This document shows, piece by piece, positions 38,401-50,400 of a DNA stretch of 64,000 nt. The stretch covers positions 62,001 to 126,000 of the forward strand of contig CAJNOL010000498.1 in assembly GCA_905250125.1 (NCBI GenBank). Direction: 5' to 3'. The notes below the pieces were generated by a model, which saw only the letters and a list, made by a program, of their open reading frames with translations, did no database searches and had not been told where the DNA came from. The stretch is from Rotaria sordida. Taxonomy: Eukaryota > Rotifera > Eurotatoria > Philodinida > Philodinidae. Position 1 is the stretch's first letter, and every line of letters begins with the position of its first letter. Position numbers and translations under genes: made by a program.

Positions 38401-41400
38401 CCAGAAGAAAATTAGATTTTCCGTCCTTTTGATGGATTTGATAAGTGGAGAAGAGATCACTCTTTTTGGCTACAATTCACTTGTCCGATGTTTTTATAAA
38501 TACCATGCTAAAGGTAGAAGATCCAGTGTAGCGGTCATAACTCTAAAAGAACGGCATATGGGAAAGAATCCTTCTAGGTTTCTTCTAGTCTCTACAGATC
38601 CTTACTGCGTTTTCATCTCAAACGGGAGTTATCATCTCGGATGATTCTCTCGTCAGTAACGAAAATGAATTTTAAAAAAAGCGATGCATACATTATTTTA
38701 TCGTCTCAAAATAATTCTTTTGACGTATGAATAAGAGTCACAGGTGTTAACACAAAAGCCTTGTTTGGTTTTCATCAATCAGTCAATAGGCTGAAAATGA
38801 ATATGTATGTTAAAATAAAAGATTAAAAGTACTCAAATTTTACATTATTCATATTTTAATCTAAAACACATTACGAACCTATCTGGTAAAGGTAATGTTG
38901 CTAATTCTTTTTCATCATTTGTTTCTCTAAATGAATGTAAATATTCATTAATTGCATTTGTTGTTGTTGGTATTGTTGTTGTTGTCATTCCTGTATTAGT
39001 TGTTGATGTTAATAATGATCCATCGATATTATCTGGCCATTGAAATTCTTCTTTTGTTTTACCATAAACTTTAACATCATCAATAACAGTTATATGATTT
39101 GGATCAATTGATTGTGCAATAAATATATTAAATTTTTTTTCACCTTGAATTGATTCTTCACGTGTTAAACATAAATCATACCAACGTGGTCCTTGTAAAT
39201 TATTAACTTGTATTGTACGTCCAAATAATTCAAAATATTGTGGTGATTTATCCATTGAATATAAACCAATATGTATTCGTACACCTGTTATTACTTTATT
39301 ATCTGGATCTTTATTAATAACTTCAAGTGTAAAACCACCTGTACGAACATTTGCAATAAACATTCCTGGAGTTGATAAACGTAATTTAAGTTGTGCAACA
39401 TTATAAACATCAAGTAAATCACGTCCACCAAATTCATATTCAGTTAATAACTGACATGATTCAAAAAAATCAACAGGAAATTTAATTAAACCATTTATAG
39501 ATTCATTTATTGGACCAGTTGTTGTTGTTGTTGTTGATGCTGATGTTACTGTCGATGTTGTTGTTGTTGTTGTTGTTGCTGTTGTAATTGTTTGTTTTCG
39601 ACGTTTTATAATTGGTTCTTGTTGATCATCTGTTTCATTATCTGATAATGTATATTGACAATTAATATTATCATAATCAAAATATTCATCATTTAAATCT
39701 AAGTCAATCATAGGAAAATATTTCTTTTTTTGATATAATTTATTTAACCAATAATTTGTTTTATCTGATTCAGCTAATAAAATTTTTAAACTACCATCAT
39801 CAGCTAATAATATAAATGTTGTTCGTTGTTCATATCGAACAGCAACAATATCTTGAATTTTAGTTGTTTTCATTTGCATTTTTATTTCACTTACACCTAC
39901 ATTTGATGGTGTTATCATTAATACAACAGGATTATTTGTCATTTGTGTCATTGTATAAATTAAACCAGGATGATGAGGAATTTCTGACCATGAACATAAT
40001 GTATGATATGTTGAAGTTGATTTATTATTACCATTTGTTGATGATGATGGTGATGATGATGATGATGTTGATGTTGATGTTGATGTTGATGCTGTTGTTG
40101 TCGTTGTTGTTGGAGTCATTTTAACATCAATTGAACGTATCATTAATAATTTTTCTATATTTGTTTCATCAATAATACCATAAAAATTTTTTCCATGAAC
40201 ATATGACCAAAATAAAAGTTTTAATGTTGAAGAAAAATAAACAGATACACCACCACCAAGTAAAATACCATTATTATTTGTTTCATTAATTGTTTCATGT
40301 TTTATATCGAGTGTATTTGTTACATAAAATGAACCATTACGAGCTGATGATGATTCAGATAATTGTTCATAATATATATAACCATTTGAAGCCATTATTA
40401 AAATATAACAATATTCAATATTATTACGTTTTGTATAATAAAATGTACAATCACGTACTTTACCTAAAGAGAAAAAATATAAAAAGAAGAATCTAATTAG
40501 TATTACAAATAAAGACAGATTTCAAAATCAAAAAATAATCGAATATAAATAGTTCGGTTTGTTATGGCACTCGAAAGAAGATGAAATATGATCTACACAG
40601 TGATCAACCAGCAAGAAGATCTAATGGAAGAAGTTTCTCAACTAAGAAGCTGCGAGTCCACTATTCTGTAGACCCGAATCCGAACAAAGTTTAAAATTTG
40701 GACCCGGACCCGCTCGGATCCAAATTCGAGTTTTTTTCCATCAATATCTGACACCCTACGTGTACATGAACAAGTAAAGGATCAAGGCTTCAGTTATTTG
40801 TTCACTACTCTCAGAAAAAAACCCAACGTACAGTTATATCTTGTTGCTGTATGTCTTATCTGGGGAACAGCGGATCCACAAAAATGTTGAACCAGGCTCA
40901 ACAAAAAATAAAAAGCTGGACCCGGATCGAAAAAAAAAATTAAATTATGTACCCGAATCCGACCCGACCGGATCCGAGTCTAGAAGGCCTCACAGTTCCC
41001 TATCCTCAACTGATCATATGATGTCTTCTCTACGAGTATCCCAGGAAACTCAATTAAGTACCAGCACAGGAGATATTCCACCAACATAAGCGACCATGCC
41101 CACACCCTATATGTTATATGCTAGTACTTACTTGAGTTTTCGAGAAAATCTGGAAAATACATCTAATCCAACTTATTAATCATTTTGAAGTTTGGGTGAT
41201 GTGCATTATGTATACTCTAATGAGATATGAAAACAGTTCGGACTCATAGCTGAGGTATTGTATTTTTAAAGTCAATGCCATGATGTCTATCAACAACACT
41301 GGGAAAATGGATTTTCGAATTTCGACTTGAAATTTTGTATAGAGACAAACATCTTAATGAGAATAGTTTATTGCAAAAATTTCAGGTTTTTTTGATTTGC

Positions 41401-44400
41401 TTCTTTCCTGAGATAAGAATATGAAATATATCGGTGTATATTACTAGTATAAAAGACAAGCTTTTATCATAGCTATATCTTAGGATAGGAACAATGAAAA
41501 GATATGAATCATTCAATTCTGTCTCTATGGAAAGTTTCAAGTTGAAATTCGAAAATGAGTTTTCCTTGTGTTCACGAGGAAGATCACGCATTAAGATCTA
41601 ATCAGTTGGGAGGCTTTTCTCGTACGAGTTTTTATCAATTAATGGTCAATCCAAATGATAGACTGCAGGTTTGAGTATGGGTGACATCTTTCGATACTGA
41701 AACTTAGTAATAGTACTCATGTAATTTTAGAAAATAAGCTAAAGATTAAGATTAGAGCTAGTAATAGAAGTTATGCTATTCCAAATCGATTTTCATAGAG
41801 TTAGACTAATGGGTTGATGAGTTAGGTCACAAAATTTCACCCATGTCAAACACTGCTACAGGTCACTTATTAACTGAAAATGTTTTTTCATACCACTGAA
41901 ACCTTTTGTTGTTTTTATTATACATTTTTCGAATATTTTATGAAATACAATCTAAAAGGAGTGTGGAAGTGTATAGGGGTGAGAATTTGGGACCACCTTC
42001 CTCTCTCCACAGACGACCCCGAGGAATCATCACTAGAGCCCATCGAGTCCTACCCAGACTCGAACTCGACCGAGTCCGGTTTCGGGTCCAAAAATTCTTG
42101 AATCAGATAGGCTCTAACCATCACAGACGGCCTCGATAGATCATCATAGTCTGCGACAGACATTTTTGATATATGATCAGCGGTCATATATCACTATCAT
42201 CTCATGAGCATATATGAACTGATTCCTTCTTGCAATTCTAAAGAGGATTAAAGTAAAAGATAATGAAAAAAACATGAGTCTCAAGATAGATCGAATAAAA
42301 CAATATGTTCGGCGATTAACAATAACAGCTTCAACATGTTTCACATTTTAATCTCATAGGGATTGCGCTAACAGCTTTTTCATATCGAACAATTTTCGTA
42401 GACTCTCGTATTTCTTGACTTGAATAACAGTTTTATTTTTGATAATCATTGATTGTTTAATTACCTGTTGGAAGAATAAAATAATAAATAGGACTAATTG
42501 TATCAATACTTAAATCATAAATTTTAATAAAATCAGCTGTTAATAATGCAATTTGTGCTTGATTTTTATCTGATAACCATTGTGCTCGTATAATATAATT
42601 TCCAGTTGAATCTAAATTTGGTAGAAGAATTATAGTTGGTTCTCTTAATCGTCCATTATTATCAATATTTAATATATGACAATCTTTTAAACCTGTTATA
42701 CATAAATAATCACTATTTAATTGATTTGGTTGCATTGATAATATTGTAAATGGTATATTAAATGTATTTAATTTATTTAATGTTAATTTTTTTTTTGTTG
42801 AATTATCATTTATTACATTATTAATCATTGTTGTTGTTTGTTTAAGTAATGAATTTAATTGTAATATAGTTATCATTGCTTGTTTACCTTTTTCTTGACT
42901 AACAATTAAATGTTGTTTTGTTTGTTCAGGATTTAATGATGACATAATACACATACCTTGACGACGAATTGAATTTGTACTAAGTAATTGTTTTATTTGT
43001 TGTCCATGTTCATTTGTATATGATAATTTAACATGTTCAAATGCATTTTCTTGTGAATGTAATATACCAGTAAATAATTGTTGTTGTTGTTGTTGTTTAT
43101 TTTCATCATTTTCAATAGATAATAATTGATTATGTGTTTTTAAATATTCTGATATTAAATCAAATTTATTTTCAATACTATATATTTGTTGATATTGATT
43201 ATTAATATATGGTTGAAGTAATTTAAATAAACGAAGTGTATTATATGGTATATGTTTAGTTTGTATACATAAATTATAATCTTGTTGTTTAGTATTAATT
43301 TGTCGAATTAAACGACGTTGACGATTTGTTAATTTAGGTTTTTTATTTGATAATGATGGTAATTTTTTAATTTTTCTCTTTTGTAATGATGATATTGGTT
43401 GAATAATTGTTGTTGTTGTAATTGGACGTTTAGCTAATGCTTGACATGAACCATCTTCTTTAGCACCACAATCACAAAAAAATGAACCATATTTTGCATA
43501 TGATATATCATGATCTTTATGACAAACATTAGCACATATTTGACAAATACCAACACGATCAATCATTTTACATGTATGACAATGATACCAATGTTGATTA
43601 GCATATTCTTTTTTTGTTGTTGTATATGTACATAATTTATTTGGATCATATTCAAATTGAATTGTTGATGAAAGAAGAGTTTTTTTTTGATCAATATTTA
43701 TATCTTCATCATCTTGTGAATCATCATCTTCATCATCACCTGATTCATCAAGTTTTAATGGAGATTTTAAAGATGTTGAATCATTTATTGTTGATAAATG
43801 TTTTAAAGCTATTAAAATATCATTTATATAAGCAAGTAAATAAACACTTGCTTCAAGAATATTATAATGAAAAAGTGTAAGAGATTCAATCGATGAAGAT
43901 GTTGATAATGAAGATAGAAGTGATGATAAGAATGATGATGGTGTAGAACTAAAATATAGAGAAAAAAAAATTAAGAATTGGAAAAAACAATGAAAAATTA
44001 TAAAAATTCTTACTCTTCATTTTTATCTGCAAGTGTATCAGCACAAAATTCCAACCAAATAGCTGCAGCTTGAAATAAAAATGTATGTCCATTACCAGAA
44101 CCATGTCCAGCTAAAATAATTAATAATTGTATAATTTGTGGAAAACCTAATGCATATTTATTTGGTTTTAATAATTCATTTCCTAATTGTATTAATAAAG
44201 ATAATATTGATAAAGAAACTTCTTCTCCAATCATATTTGTACCATCATCATTTTTTTTAATTAAATATTTTGTAAATGTTTCTAATATATGTTTATATTG
44301 TTCAGCTGTATATAATTGATTTTTTTCATTATTTTGTAATAAAACAAGTTTTGATAACCATTGTGATAATTGTTCATTAGTTAAATTAGCAATATAATTT

Positions 44401-47400
44401 AAATCTTGTATTAATAATTGAAATTGATTTGAATATGAAAAAATTTTATTAAATAACATTAACATTCTTGCAAATATTGATAAAGATAAATTTGGTTTTG
44501 ATGTTAAATAAAGTAAATCAAATAAATTATGTGGTAATAAACAATTTTGAAATATATTTGGTTGAAATTGTTCATCAAGATATTTAATTAAATCATGATA
44601 AATATCTTCATTAATAATATCATTTGGAAAATTTTTATTAAATAATATTTCAAATATATTTTTATATATACATTCATTTATATCATTTTGTATTGTTTCT
44701 ATATTAAGATCTTTTAATTTAATTTGTTCTTTAAGAAATTGTAAATTTGTATTAAGTTGTATTTCAATATATAATTGTTTATCATTAATTTCTGGATTAA
44801 TTATTAATAAAATTTGAAGAATTTGTCGAAGAAAAATATAATTTAAATTATTTTCTTGTTCTAATATATAATTTAATTGATATTTAAATAATTCTTCAAA
44901 ATCATTTGGTAATATTGGAATTGTTATTGTTTTAGTTTTATCTTCAAAATTTTTTATTATAGGTATTAATAATAATGATTCAATATATGGATTTGTATTT
45001 AATGATAATTTAAATTCATCAAGAAATATTTTATATAAATTATTTATTTCTTCAGATGTTGAAGTTAAATTTTGTAATAACATTTGATAAACAATTAAAT
45101 CAAATAGAGAATAAGATTTTTTATTTAAATTTTTAAACCATTCAATATTTGTAAATATTATTTCTTTTGAAAGAAATTCTTTTATATATTTATCATTTAT
45201 TATTTTTTTTTCAAGACGAAATAAATGTAATAAATATGTTGTTTCATTATATGTATTCATATTTTCAAGAAATTCATTTGATGGTGGTAAATAACCAAGT
45301 ATACGCCATAAAAGATCATAATATTGTTTGAATAATGTATTAGATAATCCTTCTAAAATATAGAAATTATAAATAAAAAAAATTTGATGTTAACGATAAT
45401 TTTCATTTTTATGAAAGAACATTTTTGCAACGGATTTTATCCTTTTGAGATTATGTTTTATATCTCATTGGAGTCGATTTCATGCATAGAATTCGAATTT
45501 AAAAGCGACTGATCTTAATCTATTTAATTCTTTGTGTGTAGCTCTTGAGATGAGTGTTAGCTGTGGGTATTTTAGTAAAATTTGCAACAAGATACCATAG
45601 TTCACCTTCAATTATCTTGACAATCGACCTTGAAAATAGTCAAGTTCTCAATAGAATTTGTTCATTGATGAAGTATCAGATTTTTCTAGTTTATACTTTC
45701 TTTAAATGCCAATACTGGAAATTCTATTATGCGACAAAGTCATCTTCGTTTGGGATCATATATGTCAGAGTAGAAGATACTAGGAAGTCTAAAACATTTT
45801 CAATGAACTAGTCTCAAAGAGAACTTTATTGTTACAAAGTTTGAATTCGAAGAATCGATTTAGAAGATAATCTGATATCAACTATGGCATTTTAAAAGAA
45901 AAACTAACTCAAATCCCGATGACTCTAGAAGAAAGATTCGTAACTATGAGTTATTATTAGATGTCCTCTAGTTTCAATAGAACTCTCAAAAGCCATTTAT
46001 CATCTAGTGACAATTACTTATTAGTTTCTTTTTCTTTCATCATAGGAGTTGTTCTAGATTCATCTGATGTTGACAGACTTTTAAGAACTGTTACAATACT
46101 CAGATATACAATCAACGATGAAATAATAATTAAATAATACTAGAAATCTTTCAAAAAATTCTAATGTCTTGAATGCAGCATAATCTGTGAGCTAATAATT
46201 TTCTTACAAAATAAAAAAAACTGAATCCTAATTAAGAACAACTATTTATCGGCATTAGAGATTTGCAGAATAAGTTTTTTCCGTATCCTAACTGAGAAAA
46301 ATTTTCTAAACTTTGTTCCACCTAGGAAGACCTTTACCCTTACGAGGGAAGGCAATGGATTGTTAAATCGCTTTTAAAATTTTAGTAATGCCAGTTTATA
46401 GAGCTCGTTGAGTTCTTAACTGATGTAATAATCATTCGTGATAATGGTTCGTTTGAGAGTGAATTTCTGCTAAACAAAGTTTGCACGAGCCTATACATCT
46501 GTCTATGCTAGGTCAAAGGTCGAATAAGACTATAAGACCGTAAGGCTACATGGGTTATTAGCGATATAAGAATATTACGCCGTAGGGCTTTTATGTACAT
46601 AATATCGAGTGTATGTGTGTCTTTTACCGAGTGAAAGGTTAAAGGTTTGAAATCGTAAGTTAAAGAAAAAAAGTTGCCGTGCAGTATGCACGGATTCTCG
46701 CTATAGCCTCATATTTCTTGTAGCTCTTGTAGCTTTACCCGCTTATAACCTTTTGACCTTTGACCGAGCATCGACAGATGTATAGTCTCGTGCAAACTTT
46801 GATTATCAGAAATTCACTCTTTAACGAGCCATTAGCACGAATGATTATTATATCAGTTAAGAACTCAACGAGCTCTATAAATTGGCATTACTAAAATTTT
46901 AAAAGCGATTTAACAGTCCGTTGCCTTCTCTCGTTAGGAAGTTGGGGGCCCATGTTTTCATGGACTAGGACCTGATCAGATCCAAATCCGAGGTTTTTTT
47001 CATCAATACCTGGCATCCTTCGTGTACGTGAACAAGTAGAGGATCAATATTTTAGCTATTTATTCGCTATTCTCAGAAAAAAAATTCAACATACAATTAT
47101 ATCTTGTTACTGTATATCTCATTTTGGGAGCAGTAGATTCATAAAAATGTGTAACGAGACCCGTAACCTCCTAAGAAGTTTGTGTATCACTCTCTCTTTA
47201 CTCTACCCTAGTTGGAAGGTTCTAAAAATGATATATAGCAAAATTGTATCACGTTAGAGATATGCAAGATACGGTAGGATAACCATGAATATCTCTAATC
47301 GACATTCTTATATATGAAATAGAAGAGAAAGTATGGTGTAATTATATATTCTTACCTCTATTTATTTTTGTAAAATCTAATTGTTCAATAAGATAATTAT

Positions 47401-50400
47401 AAAATTGATTATAAATTGGATTGTTATAAAGATTTTTTAACGCAAATCCATCAAGATAATTTGAATTATTTTTTGTAATAATTTGATTAAAATTTATTGT
47501 TGGTATTATATCATTTTTTGATATAAGTTGTTGAATATTTTCAATAATTTCTTCTGGAATTTCATAAAAATTAAACATTATATATTCAAATAGAATTAAT
47601 AAATAAATATTATGTTTTGTTGTTTGAATAATTTCAACAAGTTGTAAAAGAATATTTTTACGTTGTGGAATTGTCATTTGATGAAAAAATATAAGAAAAA
47701 TTTCTAAATGTTCAAGTGTTAATTCATCTGTTGAATTTGCAATACTTTGAAGAAATTTATCCCATAATAAACACATTAATTCTGGATTTTTTCGTTTTAA
47801 TATAATTTTAAGAAAAATTATTAAATTATTTATTGAAATTTTTAATGACCATGATTGATCTAATGAAATTCCAAGTTTTTCAAGTAATAAATCTTCATTT
47901 GTATATGTTAATATATCACTTTGTATAAGATTATGAATAAATCTTGGTATTGTTATTGAATGTTGAATTAAATATGATAAATTATCAATTTGATCATTTG
48001 TATTTAATGTTATTGTAAGATCATTAATAAGAATTGATATATTTTGATTTAGATAATTTTTATCAAGATAATTTAATAAATCATAATAATCATCTTGATC
48101 AATAATTTCATCTGAACATAAATCAATTTCTAAACAACGATTTAATATTGTTCGTTTACGATTAGTTGATGATAATGATGAACGATAATTTGTTTGTTGA
48201 GATGTTGTTGTTGTTGCTGTTGTTGTTGAAGTATTTGTTAAATTTATTGTATTTGTTTCATCAAATAAATTTTTTATACCAAATGTATCTTCACTAATAC
48301 TTTCTGTTGATGGAGTTTCTGGTGGTAATGGTGGTGCATCAGGAATTGTTGATGTTATTTTTATTGTTGATGATGATGATGAAATAAGACGATTTAAAAT
48401 AATTAAAAATAATTTTAATGTTTGATGTTCTTGTAAATAAAAATAACGTTGAGATGATTGAAGTAGATCTGTTATCTTAATAAATGAAAATTTTTCATTA
48501 CGAGAATCAATTATTTCAATATTTAAATCAGAATATGATATATCATTGATTAATTCTCGAGTTGAAAACATTAGAATTGCAATAAGATGAATTAATAGAT
48601 TGTTTATTGATCTAATCGAAGAGAAATCAGAATTTCGAAATTATTTTTTTTTTTTAGATTAACTTACATTTTTGATTGTTGTTGTTGTTGTGTTTCATTT
48701 TGATTATTATTATTATTATTACTAATATTAATATTTTGAAGAATTTCTTTAATTCCTTTTGTTAATGTAATTGCCAATAAAAGATGATAATTAAGAAAAA
48801 TATTTCGTGAATTTTCAAGTCGAGGTGAATTTCGTATTGTATCACCGAGTTTAATACATGTACGTGCTATATCATGTAAAATTTGATCATTAGTTATTAT
48901 TTCATCATTATTTATTACTAAACGAACATATTTCAATCCAATTAAAAGTGAATTTAATGTCATAGTAATAAATTTATTTAGACGATTTTCATCAAGTGGT
49001 TCTATTACTGGCAATTGAATTGTACGACGTAGAAAATCAAGATCATTTTTAATTGATACTAAGCTATTTAAACAAAAAAATAAATAAATAAAACTAAAAA
49101 CAAAAAAAAACGGTGTTTTTTAATGACATACTTCTCTTGAAATTGTGTATCATTACCAGAAATAATTATATTATTATGAAGAATATAATTTATATTAATT
49201 TTTGAATCAATTATCAATGGCATATGGAACAATATCTCACTAAAATACTGTTCACCATGTAATTGTTTAAAATCATTCAATAGAACTTGACTCATATGTT
49301 CTAAAAATAAATATATAAAATGCGTTTTAATAAAATATTTTTTCAAAGGATAGTGTAACGATTCGAAGCCTATCAATTAGAACATTCCATTGGAAGTCAA
49401 ACATTTTTTTCTTCTTCTACATAGTAAACAAATTTATTCTTAATATGTCATGTCATGAACAACTTTCAAACATCACAATAACGTTGATGCTATTATTTTA
49501 GCACATGTCCAATGAAATTCAGTCGTTACAAATTAATTTAAATATAAAAAAACTGTTTAAAGTAATGAATCTTGACTGAAATAGAAAAAATTTAACAATG
49601 CATTATCCAGCATAGATGCGACGCTCCTTCAAAGATCCGGTAGACTCTCTTAGTAGAGCCTATCGGATTCAAAACTTTCAGAATTGGATATATCGCCGCG
49701 AAGATATAAGATATTTTTTTTTTGGTGGCTAATGCATCCTACACATTTCTCAGAAGACTAGAGTCCAAGTTCGGAAATAATCCACTGACTCTATCTTCGG
49801 GAGTTTGTAGTTCTAAAAATAAATGTTCGCCCGCACGAAGTTCTAAATCATGTCTCTGAAACAATGAATAGTTCGGAAGGAAGGAGCGAGCACCCTTGGT
49901 GGTCTCATTCTAAATCCGCCACCGTTCCGGAAAAGGAAATCTGAATGAAATATTAAAATTTAGTCTTTTTTTTTTCTCGAGTTTGGCAATAACAAACATT
50001 ATCTCATGAATTTGGTATATTGAAATGAATGATTACGAAATGATACTGCAAAATTGGAAGTATATAAAATAGTAAAATCATTAAGAAAAAATTTCTCATT
50101 GAAAAATATTACTTTTTTTTTGGTCTTCTTTTCTAAATTTATTTTGATATACATAATTCACTCAAAAACAAACAGAACATTTCAATGTAATCTTATAGTT
50201 TCGAGTCTATTATGTAAAATTTTATTATTTAAATATGTAACTGATTACAAACTAACGATATTATATACTAAAGATTTTAAAGAATATTAATCGAGAATTC
50301 TTTTTCAATCATTTATTTATAAAAGTCTATTTTAATTAGCTTACTAGGAAATGTTAATTTTGATGATGAACCACCTGATTGTGGTCTTTCACGTTTATTC

